Shown here piece by piece: positions 17,999 through 27,336 of a stretch of 64,000 nucleotides of DNA (position 1 is its first letter; each line of letters begins with the position of its first letter). Origin of the DNA: Candidatus Kuenenia stuttgartensis (GTDB lineage Bacteria > Planctomycetota > Planctomycetia > Isosphaerales > Isosphaeraceae). Position numbers and translations under genes: made by a program. Location: NCBI GenBank assembly GCA_945865635.1, contig CAMBEP010000003.1:62001-126000 (forward strand). The letters run 5' to 3'. The notes under the pieces were generated by a model. It was given only the letters and a program-made list of their open reading frames with translations. It was not told the DNA's origin and did no database searches.

Positions 17999-18817
17999 AT
18001 GGACGTGAGCCAGCAAGGTCCAACGACAGTCAAAATCGCGGTTCATGGGGCAGCGGGTCGGATGGGCATCCGGATCATGCAGTTACTGTTTGAAGATCAA
18101 CGAACCGAATTGGCAGCGGCCATCGACAGAACTGGCCATCCTTTCATAGGCCGGAACGTTGGAGAATGGATTGGTCAACCAGCGGATGGTGTTTTGATGA
18201 GCGATTCGCCTGTTGGCTTGACAGGCATACAAGCAATGATCGACTTTTCAGCGCCCGCGGCATCTCTGGCCATAGCGGCGGAATGTGCGAAACAACAGAT
18301 TCCACTTGTGATTGGCACCACGGGGCTCGAACCCGAGCAAAAAGAGCAACTTAAGGCATACTCACATTTGATACCTTTGCTGGTCTCGCCAAACGTAAGC
18401 AGGGCTGTTAATGTTCTTATGGCCTTAGTGCGAAACGCTGCTCGCCTTTTGCCCGACGCTGATGTCGAGATTATCGAGCGGCATCACAAATTCAAAAAAG
18501 ATGCGCCTAGCGGAACCGCCTTGCGCCTGGCTGAAATTGTAGCCGTCGAGACTGGTGTGGGCCATGAGTCGTATACCCATGGACGTGAAGGCATTACAGG
18601 CGATCGGCCAAAAGGCCAGATCGGTTTGCATGCTCTAAGAACAGGTGATAATCCTGGCGAGCATACGGTCGTTTTTGGCCTCATGGGCGAGTGTGTCGAA
18701 CTTTCGCACAGGGCCTTGAATCGGGACGGTTTTGCTCGCGGATCCATTGATTGTGCCGTCTGGCTAGCCAGCCAGCCCCCGGGCTGGTATACGATGAACG
18801 ATGTTCTTGGCCTTTGA
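17999..18817 (+). CDS. dapB: 4-hydroxy-tetrahydrodipicolinate reductase
   Basis: A 272-residue enzyme of the diaminopimelate/lysine pathway that reduces 4-hydroxy-tetrahydrodipicolinate with NAD(P)H. The nucleotide-binding motif is VHGAAGRMG (residues 15-23), the central IGTTG is present, and the family signature ERHHKFKKDAPSGTA is around residue 160 with the catalytic His and Lys. The length is normal. ATG 17999 is preferred over the GTG three bases earlier. It is not clustered with other lysine genes, so it seems to be a stand-alone housekeeping gene. It also supplies diaminopimelate for any peptidoglycan this planctomycete makes. Confidence 0.96.
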   Translation: MDVSQQGPTTVKIAVHGAAGRMGIRIMQLLFEDQRTELAAAIDRTGHPFIGRNVGEWIGQPADGVLMSDSPVGLTGIQAMIDFSAPAASLAIAAECAKQQIPLVIGTTGLEPEQKEQLKAYSHLIPLLVSPNVSRAVNVLMALVRNAARLLPDADVEIIERHHKFKKDAPSGTALRLAEIVAVETGVGHESYTHGREGITGDRPKGQIGLHALRTGDNPGEHTVVFGLMGECVELSHRALNRDGFARGSIDCAVWLASQPPGWYTMNDVLGL

Positions 18818-18898
18818 TCAGAATCTCTTAAATCCCTATGAAAAAACCGTATATGTCGTTGACCCGATATTGAACATAGATTGAAAGGATATGAAGTC

Positions 18899-19702
18899 AT
18901 GGATGATAATCCACCGGATGAAATGCCTCCTGAAGGTGGTGGTTTTGTGGTCGGTTCATCCGGCTATTTACGTTTATTTCTGGACGATGACCCGGCTCGG
19001 GCTGAAGCATTCTTAGATAAATTTCCTGATGCCCATTGGGTTCAGACCACTTCGGAATGTATCTTGGCTCTGGCGGAAAAAAGCTGGGATGAAATTCATC
19101 TGGATCACGACCTTGAAGGTGAGTGGTTTGTTGATTCGGAGCGTGACGACTGCGGTATGGAAGTGGTCAGATGGCTCACCAAAGAGCCACGAAAGCACCT
19201 CTTGGCGGCGAAATTCGTGGTACATTCGCATAATCAGAATGCGTCCATGGTCATGGTAACCCAACTTGGCTTGGCTGGTTATTATGCCTTGGAACAGCCA
19301 TTCGGTACCGCATCCAATAATCCGCCCAGCCCAGAATTGGACGTCTTGAATCCGATTGGCAATTCCGCAAAGCCACGACGTGACAAATCACTGGAACCAC
19401 TCAAGGACGAGCCAGAAAAAGGCCCCGGAATTATCAAGCGGATTCTTAGATGGTTCGTGCCACCACCTACTGTGAATAAACCATGGCAAAACACACCTGG
19501 CGGATTGAATGCCAATTCAGGAACGAGGGCAAAGTGGGGCACGCCTGAACAAGATATTTTTGACCAAAACGGCATCGAAGGAAGTGTGGGCTTGGACGAT
19601 GAATTACCCGGGCCTTATGTGATGCCAATTCACGAAGACGATACAGATCTGTTTCGGCCTGGCGGGCGTCGTCAAAATCGACGGAATTCCAGCGCCGAGT
19701 GA
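18899..19702 (+). CDS. Cyclic-phosphate-processing receiver (cREC)-like protein with disordered tail
   Basis: About 267 residues. The N-terminal 120 residues resemble a receiver-like fold of the cyclic-phosphate processing type: LFLDDDPAR (acidic triad at 29-31), LDHDL (residues 68-72) and HSHN (109-112). The second acidic/His motif and HSHN distinguish it from CheY-type receivers, which carry one phospho-Asp and a conserved Lys. Residues 125-267 are Pro/Gly/Asp-rich and probably disordered (PPPTVNKPWQNTPGGL). ATG 18899 follows AAAGGA; a TTG at 18881 is less likely. It lies between dapB and a nucleotide-sugar enzyme gene, with short gaps. Function unknown; cREC members are thought to act on cyclic nucleotide or RNA ends. 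Confidence 0.68.
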   Translation: MDDNPPDEMPPEGGGFVVGSSGYLRLFLDDDPARAEAFLDKFPDAHWVQTTSECILALAEKSWDEIHLDHDLEGEWFVDSERDDCGMEVVRWLTKEPRKHLLAAKFVVHSHNQNASMVMVTQLGLAGYYALEQPFGTASNNPPSPELDVLNPIGNSAKPRRDKSLEPLKDEPEKGPGIIKRILRWFVPPPTVNKPWQNTPGGLNANSGTRAKWGTPEQDIFDQNGIEGSVGLDDELPGPYVMPIHEDDTDLFRPGGRRQNRRNSSAE

Positions 19703-19748
19703 TTGATTGGTTCTGGATGGAACCTTTTAAAATTGAAAGGAGCATAAA

Positions 19749-20687
19749 ATGCGGGTCATTGTTACTGGTGGTGCAGGATTCATAGGAAGTCACCTTTGCG
19801 AAGCTTATATGACTGCCGGCCATGAGTGTATTTGCGTTGATAATCTGATCACGGGCCGATTATCAAATATTGCGCATTTGATTGGTCAGCCCGGCTTCAG
19901 CTTTCGCCAGCATAATATTTGTGACCCCTTGTTTGTTGATGGAGTGATTGATCTTATCCTTCATTTTTCAAGCCCCGCAAGCCCATCCGATTATCTGGCT
20001 CACCCCATTGCGACACTCAAGGTCGGCTCGCTCGGAACCTATAATGCTCTTGGGCTGGCCAAGTCAAAGAATTCAAGGTTTATACTGGCCAGCACATCTG
20101 AAGTATACGGCGACCCTGATGTTCATCCGCAGACCGAAGATTATTGGGGCAACGTCAATCCCGTTGGGCCTCGCAGTTGCTACGACGAAGCAAAACGTTT
20201 TGCGGAAGCCATCACCATGGCCTATCATCGGTCGCTTGATGTAAACACAGGAATTGTAAGGATATTCAACACCTATGGCCCACGAATGAGACTCAACGAT
20301 GGGCGCGTTTTGCCAGCCTTGATGGGCCAGGTTTTACGAAACGAACCCATGACGGTTTTCGGCGACGGTTCTCAAACGCGAAGTTTTTGCTATGTGACAG
20401 ACCTTGTGGATGGAATCATGCGACTGGCCGCCAGCGAGGAGCATTTTCCAGTCAATATTGGTAATCCGTCAGAGCTTACAATCCTTGAGTTTGCCAAAGA
20501 AATTGGCTCGCTTGAACTTGATTACAAGCAGGGAATCATCATGCAACCATTGCCAGAAGATGACCCAAAACGTCGCAGACCTGATATCACCCTTGCTCGC
20601 ACCATTCTGGGCTGGGAACCAAAGGTCGTTCGTCGTGAAGGGCTTCGCCAGACCCTCGATTATTTCAAGTCAGAACTCGGACTCTAA
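19749..20687 (+). CDS. UDP-glucuronate decarboxylase-like SDR (UDP-xylose synthase type)
   Basis: A 312-residue extended short-chain dehydrogenase with a strong AAAGGAG ribosome binding site. The NAD motif is GGAGFIGSH (residues 7-15) and the catalytic pair is Y145-x3-K149 in [11 protein letters not shown]. That context, with PVGPR before it and FNTYGPRM after it, is typical of UXS enzymes, which convert UDP-glucuronate to UDP-xylose. The C-terminal part ([13 protein letters not shown]) also fits. The product would feed polysaccharide or glycoprotein synthesis, consistent with the GT87-type glycosyltransferase encoded next. A different epimerase/dehydratase specificity cannot be excluded. Confidence 0.85.
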   Translation: MRVIVTGGAGFIGSHLCEAYMTAGHECICVDNLITGRLSNIAHLIGQPGFSFRQHNICDPLFVDGVIDLILHFSSPASPSDYLAHPIATLKVGSLGTYNALGLAKSKNSRFILASTSEVYGDPDVHPQTEDYWGNVNPVGPRSCYDEAKRFAEAITMAYHRSLDVNTGIVRIFNTYGPRMRLNDGRVLPALMGQVLRNEPMTVFGDGSQTRSFCYVTDLVDGIMRLAASEEHFPVNIGNPSELTILEFAKEIGSLELDYKQGIIMQPLPEDDPKRRRPDITLARTILGWEPKVVRREGLRQTLDYFKSELGL

Positions 20688-20890
20688 GCCTGCTCGCATG
20701 TAAAAACTCGATTCCGTTACATGGTAAACCGTGCACCTTTCCTGACAGTCAGTCCAGTGAATCTATCCGATCTGACCTTTACGATTTTGAGACTTTTCGT
20801 TAAATCAAAGTTCTCAAAAAGCAATTTTCAATGCGCATGTCAGACCGATCGATGCGTTCAGAAACACTGGGGCAAGGAGCGCCCACCGCG

Positions 20891-22354
20891 ATGAACCCAC
20901 AAACAACCAAACAATCGAGCCCTGACCCGCTGGTTCAGATCGCCAACTTTTTACGCCGCCGCGCCATGCGTTGGCGACTATTGCGTCATGGTATCGAATT
21001 AATTGAAAGCCGCGATCCATTAATCTATCAATTTACGGCCGTATTGTTTGTGATTCTGGCAATCGCATTTTCAGTTGCTCCGATCATAAACTCCTTGATG
21101 GGCAGGATGAACAAAGATTATGACCTGTGGCAGCGCACAGGTGCCATTGTCGCAACGGGTGGTTCGATTTACCCTACAGATCCACATCGTCTCTTCCCAT
21201 TTATGTACCCACCGGCAGCGGCTGTGATGATGGCGCCGATATCCGGCCTGCCAAAGCCCTTATTCGTGGCCATCATGGTCTTGATCCAGACTCTGGCATG
21301 GGCATTTTGCATTTATGCCTCTGTGAAGCTGGCCACTGGCCAGTTCAAAGCGGGTCATCCTTTGCTTTATATGCTTCCATCGCTGTTCGTCATTCCATTT
21401 GTCAGTGATATGTACCTGCTCGGCCAGCCTGCCTTGCTGCTTCTGGCCTTAAGCTTGGGGGCCTTCCTGGCTTTACGCAGGCAACGGCCTTTGCTGGCCG
21501 GTTTTCTAGTCGCTACAGCGACCGCCATGAAAGCTTATCCGATTATTCTTATTGGCTATTTCATCTATCGTAAAGAATCGCGTGCCACCATAGCTATCAT
21601 TGCAAGTGTGGCCTTTTACTTGACAATCTTTCCTCTGTCTTATCGAACTGGCGAACAATCGCAACAGGACTTGAAGCTGTGGGCTCGTGGCATGTTATTC
21701 AAATATGATGACCATTCCATCGCGCAGCGACCTGATCGATCCTTCAGCTTCAAGAACCAATCCCTTCAGGCCACAGTTCATCGACTCTCAAGACCGGTCT
21801 TGGCCGACGGTGAGAAAGACAGATCCTGGACTGTAAACCTCACGAATCTGAACTTCAAGCAATCCAATTGCCTCATGTTAGCAAGTGTCGTAGGATTGGG
21901 TTTGTTCACCATGTGGTCATGGTGGGGGAAGGGACAACCTCTCCACCCACTTCAAGACTCCATCAACTGCGAACAGTCAATGAGCCTCATGCTGACTGTC
22001 ATGCTGGCCCCCTTATCGTTCAACTATTCGTATGTCTGGCTGATCTTTCCGTTTACTTTCCTGATTTCGATCGTTGTTGATTCAGGGCGATCAAAATCCC
22101 AGAGAAATTCGGCTGCACGCACCTTGATTGCATCGGTTGCCTTGCTGTCACTTTCCATTCTCTCTCAGCGCGGATCAGCCGCTAATGGCAATATCTTTTT
22201 TGCTGGATTAGTCGCATTCATCGGTCTTGGACTTTGGGAGCGTCGCGGAACTTTCTTTGAGCAAGCCCAAGCCAAGTTGATCAACGTCCAATCCAAGCCC
22301 CATGTGCTGAAAAATCACCCTAAAAGTCGCCGGAATCGTGCGCGGGCAAGCTGA
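20891..22354 (+). CDS. GT87/DUF2029 membrane glycosyltransferase-like protein
   Basis: About 487 residues with roughly ten membrane helices. It resembles the GT87/DUF2029 family of polyprenyl-phosphate-sugar-dependent transferases: an early extracytoplasmic acidic site (DYDLWQRTG), then FMYPPAAAVMM with the conserved YPP, and later KAYPIILIGYFIYRK. ATG 20891 is preferred because AAGGAG lies 11 bases upstream; an in-frame ATG at 20831 would add 20 residues. The soluble C-terminal 40 residues are basic. It lies downstream of the UXS-like gene and may attach sugars outside the membrane. Acceptor and donor are unknown. Confidence 0.75.
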   Translation: MNPQTTKQSSPDPLVQIANFLRRRAMRWRLLRHGIELIESRDPLIYQFTAVLFVILAIAFSVAPIINSLMGRMNKDYDLWQRTGAIVATGGSIYPTDPHRLFPFMYPPAAAVMMAPISGLPKPLFVAIMVLIQTLAWAFCIYASVKLATGQFKAGHPLLYMLPSLFVIPFVSDMYLLGQPALLLLALSLGAFLALRRQRPLLAGFLVATATAMKAYPIILIGYFIYRKESRATIAIIASVAFYLTIFPLSYRTGEQSQQDLKLWARGMLFKYDDHSIAQRPDRSFSFKNQSLQATVHRLSRPVLADGEKDRSWTVNLTNLNFKQSNCLMLASVVGLGLFTMWSWWGKGQPLHPLQDSINCEQSMSLMLTVMLAPLSFNYSYVWLIFPFTFLISIVVDSGRSKSQRNSAARTLIASVALLSLSILSQRGSAANGNIFFAGLVAFIGLGLWERRGTFFEQAQAKLINVQSKPHVLKNHPKSRRNRARAS

Positions 22355-22400
22355 TGGTTTGAAGACCGGGGGGGGTTGAACCTAGAGCGCTTGAATAGAA

Positions 22401-22434
22401 CCCCACCCCAGAGCGCTTCGGCTCTGGTGGGGTG
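22401..22434 (+). terminator. GC-rich terminator-like hairpin
   Basis: CCCCACCCCAGAGC (22401-22414) pairs with GCTCTGGTGGGG (22421-22432) with a small bulge and a GCTTCG loop. It lies about 50 bases after the GT87-like gene. The T-run is missing, so its strength as a terminator is uncertain. Confidence 0.6.
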
Positions 22435-22576
22435 ATCATTTCCTGAAATATTTAAAAAAAGCTTAAAAAGACGAAACTTTATTGCTGAGCCTGTGTTCAT
22501 TAAGATATCGAAACGAAACGGTTTCCGGCGTCACACCGCCTACAGATCATTCAGTCATGCTTGAGGTCTCATCTCC

Positions 22577-24541
22577 ATGTCGCAATTGTGCATTCGAAAC
22601 GGTTTGAATCGGCTATGGGTCATGGCCTTGTTGATCTTGATGGTTGTCGGACCATTCGCTAAGGCGGCCGACCCGGCCAAGGCCAAGCAAAAAACGAAAA
22701 AGCCAGGTAATGCGACTATCGACAAAGCCACGGCCAAAGAGCGTAAAGCTCTGGCCAAAGTGCTTGAGAAGCAGGGTGCTGGCGAAGAATCGACACGCCA
22801 GGCCATAGAAACCATTACTCCGGCTGATCGCCGCGAGGCGCTTCAGACCATTCAGGCTATCCAGTCGTTTGTGAAGGCTGTTGAAACCGCTGATAAATCT
22901 GCAAATACGGACACGGCTACGATCGACAAACTGTTGTCTGATCGGCCAAGAAAGGTCGTCGAAAAGCCAACGCTCAAGCCTTCAGATATAGACAGGCTGA
23001 TGGGCGCCTCGCTGTCCAAATCTGGCATTCAAGCGGCTGGGATCACGAATGATGGTACCTTTCTTCGCCGGGTTTCACTCGACTTGATCGGGCTGATCCC
23101 ATCGCCTGAGCAAGTGACCCAGTTTGAGCAATCAACGGATCCGGAGAAACGCTCGACGGTGATCAAAAAACTATTGGCCTCCCCTTTTTTTGCGGCAAAT
23201 CTTGCAAAATACTGGCGTGATGTCATCCGATACCGTGCCACTGAGACCCAGCCTCGCCGATTCCAGCCGCAATTGCTGGAAGGCTATCTTAGAGAGAAAT
23301 TTACATCCAACACACCATGGGATGAAATCGCTCGCGAGATGATCACGGCTGTTGGATCCAATCAAGAGAATCCTGCAGTACTTTTGACCATGGCCCAGGA
23401 ATCAAAGGCCGAAGAAACCGCTGGCGAAGTCTCACGGGTCTTTATGGGCGTACAAATCCAATGTGCCCAGTGTCACGACCACCCGACTGATAGCTGGAAG
23501 CGACAACAGTTCCAGCAATTTGCGGCATTTTTCTCAGGTGTTCGTTCAGCAAATTTTTCAGGGAATAATGTGGCGGCAGGTCAGAGGGTATTTGGTGTGA
23601 GAGCCGCTGGTCAATCCCTTCATAAGGTAGCCAACCCTAAAGACCCTTCAGACATGGAGCAATATGCTCCGAAGTTTTTTCTGGGCGACAAATCCACCGT
23701 ACTTCAAATGAATGTACCTGTCGATGCCCGTCGTACCGTAGCGGCCAGTTTTATCGCTTCACAGGATAACCCCTGGTTTGCCAGGGCTTTTGTCAATCGT
23801 GTTTGGTACACCTTGATGGGCGACGCTTTCTACATGCCGATCGACGACCTTGGGCCCGACCGCAAGGGCAAAAATCTTGAAGTCTTGGATACCATCGCCA
23901 CCGCTTGGGCCAAATCGGGTTACGATATCAAGTGGTTGTTTGAAACGATTGCTGGAACTCAGACATATCAGCGCGAAAGCCGTGCCAGCGACCCCAGCGC
24001 ATCCATAGAATCGGCTGCGGGTGCCAACTGCCCGACTCGTCTCAGGGCGGATCAGGTTTTGCAAAATCTCAGGCAGGTTACTGGTTTTCCAATTCTTGGC
24101 TTAAAGGTGCCTGAAAATGCTCGTCGAGCCAGGCCCGAGATGGCCAAAGCCAAAGCAGCGGGCCTTCCCGCCCAGTTGCAGGGGCCGGCTGGCAGAGCGG
24201 CTTTGAAAGCCTATCAAACATTTGCGTTCGACCCTTCCACCCCCGACGACGATGTTTTGGGCACCATTCCACAAGCCTTGTTCCTGATGAATGCGCCTGA
24301 TTTGAACAAGGCCATAGAAGCCAAAGATGGTTCGGTGCTGAAAAAAATTCTGGATGAATATCCCAAAGATGATTCAGCGGCTTTGAATGCGCTCTACAAG
24401 CGAACTTTGGCCCGAGTTCCAAACTCCGACGAGTTGAAAGTGGCGACTGACTACGTCCAAACGGTTGGCATCCGGGTTCAGGCTTTTGAGGATCTTTTCT
24501 GGAGCTTGTTGAACTCGGCAGAGTTTATCAGCCGTCGTTGA
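22577..24541 (+). CDS. PSCyt2/PSD1 (DUF1549/DUF1553) planctomycete protein
   Basis: A 654-residue protein with a signal peptide (core WVMALLILMVVGPFAKA). A Lys/Ala-rich, probably helical spacer follows to about residue 135. The DUF1549 (PSCyt2) domain begins near SDIDRLMGASL and includes RVSLDLIGLIPSPEQV and the haem-like CAQCHDHPTDSW. The DUF1553 (PSD1) domain begins near DNPWFARAFVNRVWY. The N-terminal PSCyt1 cytochrome domain found in many relatives is absent. It is followed 84 bases later by a DUF1501 gene, the usual partner. The biochemical role of the pair is not established; export of both suggests an envelope complex. Confidence 0.93.
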   Translation: MSQLCIRNGLNRLWVMALLILMVVGPFAKAADPAKAKQKTKKPGNATIDKATAKERKALAKVLEKQGAGEESTRQAIETITPADRREALQTIQAIQSFVKAVETADKSANTDTATIDKLLSDRPRKVVEKPTLKPSDIDRLMGASLSKSGIQAAGITNDGTFLRRVSLDLIGLIPSPEQVTQFEQSTDPEKRSTVIKKLLASPFFAANLAKYWRDVIRYRATETQPRRFQPQLLEGYLREKFTSNTPWDEIAREMITAVGSNQENPAVLLTMAQESKAEETAGEVSRVFMGVQIQCAQCHDHPTDSWKRQQFQQFAAFFSGVRSANFSGNNVAAGQRVFGVRAAGQSLHKVANPKDPSDMEQYAPKFFLGDKSTVLQMNVPVDARRTVAASFIASQDNPWFARAFVNRVWYTLMGDAFYMPIDDLGPDRKGKNLEVLDTIATAWAKSGYDIKWLFETIAGTQTYQRESRASDPSASIESAAGANCPTRLRADQVLQNLRQVTGFPILGLKVPENARRARPEMAKAKAAGLPAQLQGPAGRAALKAYQTFAFDPSTPDDDVLGTIPQALFLMNAPDLNKAIEAKDGSVLKKILDEYPKDDSAALNALYKRTLARVPNSDELKVATDYVQTVGIRVQAFEDLFWSLLNSAEFISRR

Positions 24542-24625
24542 GAATCAAATGGCTTGATCTCGGAAAAGATTCACATCGCTCCCCCGATAATTCCAAAACA
24601 GAACCTATTTGAGGACTTACAGGCT

Positions 24626-25924
24626 ATGAACCCGATAAAGACGATTGTAAATGTGAAGACAAATGGCCATGGCGTTATCAGTCGCCGTGGATTCGTTGGT
24701 TCTTTAGCCACCGGCTTCGGCTTGGCTGGGATGGGCTGGACTGATCTGATGGCGGCTTCGGCGAACGACCTCCGAAATCGCAAAATGTCGGTCATCGTGC
24801 TTTGGATGCAAGGCGGACCAAGTCAGTTTGAAACCTTCGATCCAAAGCCGGGCCACAAGAATGGAATGGAAACCAAGGCGATACAGACCGCAGTGCCTGG
24901 AATCCAGATCGCCGAAGGCTGGGACAAAACGGCAGCGATGATGAAAGATATCGCTTTGATCCGTAGCATGACAAGTAAAGAAGGCAATCACCAGCGTGCC
25001 ACATATGCCATTCACACGGGCTATGTGCCCACAGGCACGGTGAAACACCCAAGCTTCGGGTCTTTATGTGCTGCGGAATTGGGCGAAAAAGAGTTCGATC
25101 TGCCCCAGATCGTGGCTGTGGGTGGTCAGCAGGTTTCAGGCGCTGGCGCCGGTTTTCTGGGCGTGGCTTACGAGCCATTTGCCGTCGAAAACCCTTTGGA
25201 AATGCCATCAAATATGGAGAGCCCTGTCGATCCAGCCCGGTTCAACAGGCGTCTGGATATTCTGGGAAGCCTCGAAAAGGCTGGTTTTGGCAAAAATGCT
25301 GGTGCTGATCGCGTTCGCGAACACCAATCCCTCTACAAGCAAACGGCGGGCATGGTGCTCTCCCCTCGCGTACGTGCTTTCGACCTCACCAGCGAACCCT
25401 CTGAACTGCGCGACGCCTACGGCCGCAACCCTTTCGGCCAAGGTTGTCTGCTGGCTCGAAGGCTTGTTGAGCAGGGCGTGACCTTTATTGAAGTTCGCTC
25501 CAATGGCTGGGACATGCACCGCGGCTTAAAAGAGACCATGTCAACAAATGCGTCCCAAGTTGATCCCGCCTTTGCTACCTTGATTCAAGACCTCAAACAG
25601 CGCGGCATGCTGGAATCTACACTTGTCGTCTGGATGGGTGAATTCGGCCGCACACCAAAAATCAACCCCAACGGCGGTCGCGACCATTATCCTCGTGCTT
25701 TCAATGTGGCCGCCGCTGGTGGTGGTGTCAAAGGTGGTCAGGTCATCGGCAAGACATCTGACGATGGATCAGCAGTGACCGATTCGCCTGTTTCGATCCA
25801 AGACCTCCTGCGTACATTCTGCAAGACTCTAAATATCAATCCCGCTAAAGAGAACGTCAGCCCTCAAGGCCGTCCTCTCAAAATTGTTGATGGCGGCAAG
25901 ATTGTTACCTCACTATTGGCCTGA
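24626..25924 (+). CDS. DUF1501 protein
   Basis: A 432-residue protein of the DUF1501 family, distantly related to the alkaline phosphatase/sulfatase superfamily. It carries a Tat-type leader, SRRGFVGSLATGFGLAG, near residues 17-33. Conserved strings include WMQGGPSQFETFDPKPG, SNGWDMH, GEFGRTPKINPNGGRDHYP and AGGGVKGGQVIG. ATG 24626 is preferred since TGAGGAC precedes it; the frame opens at 24554. It follows the PSCyt2/PSD1 gene directly and is followed by a strong terminator, so the two form an operon. The enzymatic activity is unknown. Confidence 0.93.
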   Translation: MNPIKTIVNVKTNGHGVISRRGFVGSLATGFGLAGMGWTDLMAASANDLRNRKMSVIVLWMQGGPSQFETFDPKPGHKNGMETKAIQTAVPGIQIAEGWDKTAAMMKDIALIRSMTSKEGNHQRATYAIHTGYVPTGTVKHPSFGSLCAAELGEKEFDLPQIVAVGGQQVSGAGAGFLGVAYEPFAVENPLEMPSNMESPVDPARFNRRLDILGSLEKAGFGKNAGADRVREHQSLYKQTAGMVLSPRVRAFDLTSEPSELRDAYGRNPFGQGCLLARRLVEQGVTFIEVRSNGWDMHRGLKETMSTNASQVDPAFATLIQDLKQRGMLESTLVVWMGEFGRTPKINPNGGRDHYPRAFNVAAAGGGVKGGQVIGKTSDDGSAVTDSPVSIQDLLRTFCKTLNINPAKENVSPQGRPLKIVDGGKIVTSLLA

Positions 25925-25950
25925 TCGCTTTGATTCTACCCAAATGGGCA

Positions 25951-25979
25951 AAAGGCAGACGCCTTGTCTGCCTTTTTTT
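25951..25979 (+). terminator. Rho-independent terminator
   Basis: Perfect 10-base stem AAAGGCAGAC (25951-25960) with GTCTGCCTTT (25966-25975), 5-base loop and T-run. It ends the PSD1-DUF1501 operon. Confidence 0.93.
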
Positions 25980-26137
25980 ATTTCATGACGATAAAAATCG
26001 CTATCCCTCCACTTCAAAGATTGATTACCATTGATTTCTTCGCAGAAAACAATCTGACATGATAAAATTGCGATTGTCAGATACTAACTTCAAAGAAACT
26101 AGAATCAAGATTTCTCTGGAATCATCGTCTCGACCCC

Positions 26138-27226
26138 ATGCAACCTCTCATCATCATTCCCAATCTGAAAAAAAGCCCAAGCAGAACTTATCGGATTGCC
26201 CTTGGCAGTTTGAAATTCGCCGTCGGTTTGCTGGTTTTTTTAAGTATTACTTTTCTTGCCGCTCGAATCTGGCTGATGCGTTCCACTGGTGGGCCCGGCA
26301 AGCCACCGGTCGGCTATTCCAGCATGTCAGAAATTTATTCCGCTCTCGTCTTGGGCGCTTTGCCCCTGATAGAGCGACAGCCACCTATCCCGCCCGAAAT
26401 TGATTATCAATCCAGCCTAACATACGCTCGCGTAGGCAATTTGGAGCTTAAGCTTGATCTTTATCGCCCATCAAAGTCGGCAAAAAGTCATCGCCGGCCT
26501 TTGGTTGTGCTCATTCATGGAGGCGGCTGGAAGTCCGGCCAACGAGAGGATTATCGCCCACATGCACTCAAGGTCGCCAAGGCAGGCTATGTGGTGGCAA
26601 GCTTAAGTTATCGGCTCTCTGGGGTGGCAAAGTTTCCGGCTGCGGTTCGTGATGTGAATGCCGCTTTGCAATTCCTCGCAGACCATTCCGATGAGTATGG
26701 AATCGACCCTCAGAAAATCGTATTGATGGGTGGCTCCGCTGGCGGCCATTTATCGATGCTTTCAGGATATTCCAAAGATCCAGCGTTTCGTCCCGACTCG
26801 GATCCAAGTTTCAAGCCGGTGAGAGCTCTTGATCAAAAATCAGTTCCACTTAAAATCGCTGCCATCTTCAATTTTTACGGCCCTTGTGATCTAACCTCAG
26901 ATTTTGCTAAGAAAGTTGATGTAGTTCGCAGTTTTATGGGTGTAGATTATGAGGAAGATCCGGAATTATATCGAAAAGCCTCGCCAATTTATGAAATCAA
27001 CCCGAGTTCCCCGCCCACTTTGATTGTCCACGGAACCATCGACGACATCGTGCCTGTACAACAATCTGACGAATTGGCCAATGCTTTGAAGCAAGCCCAA
27101 GTGCCAGTGCGCTACGAACGCATGCGGGGTTGGCCACATACGATGGATCTGGCAGGCCCTATGTTCCAATATATGTCAGGTGTCATTCTCGAAGAACTCA
27201 CCAAACATGTCGGCAGACCTGATTGA
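26138..27226 (+). CDS. Membrane-anchored alpha/beta hydrolase (esterase)
   Basis: A 362-residue protein with an N-terminal hydrophobic segment (VGLLVFLSITFLAARIWLM, about residues 29-47) as signal or anchor. The hydrolase fold follows: oxyanion motif VLIHGGGWKSG, nucleophile motif GGSAGGHLS, catalytic Asp in GTIDDIVPV and His in GWPHTMD. The family resembles BD-FAE/esterase-lipase HGGG proteins acting on acylated sugars or small esters. It stands alone between the DUF1501 terminator and the SOUL protein gene. The substrate is unknown; extracytoplasmic activity is likely. Confidence 0.87.
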   Translation: MQPLIIIPNLKKSPSRTYRIALGSLKFAVGLLVFLSITFLAARIWLMRSTGGPGKPPVGYSSMSEIYSALVLGALPLIERQPPIPPEIDYQSSLTYARVGNLELKLDLYRPSKSAKSHRRPLVVLIHGGGWKSGQREDYRPHALKVAKAGYVVASLSYRLSGVAKFPAAVRDVNAALQFLADHSDEYGIDPQKIVLMGGSAGGHLSMLSGYSKDPAFRPDSDPSFKPVRALDQKSVPLKIAAIFNFYGPCDLTSDFAKKVDVVRSFMGVDYEEDPELYRKASPIYEINPSSPPTLIVHGTIDDIVPVQQSDELANALKQAQVPVRYERMRGWPHTMDLAGPMFQYMSGVILEELTKHVGRPD

Positions 27227-27257
27227 ATTGCCACTTAAATTTAACGCTTGACTCCAC

Positions 27258-27286
27258 TTGACCAGCGCATATAAAAAAACTATGTA
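27258..27286 (+). promoter_or_regulatory. Candidate sigma-70-type promoter for the SOUL protein gene
   Basis: TTGACC (27258-27263), a 17-base spacer and TATGTA (27281-27286), about 50 bases before the start codon at 27337. A second overlapping choice is TTGACT (27248-27253) with ATAAAA (27271-27276). Pattern evidence only. Confidence 0.4.
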
Positions 27287-27336
27287 CCTTCCTAGGGTAT
27301 TCCATCCCACGGACTTTAGCCAAGGCAATATCCCTC

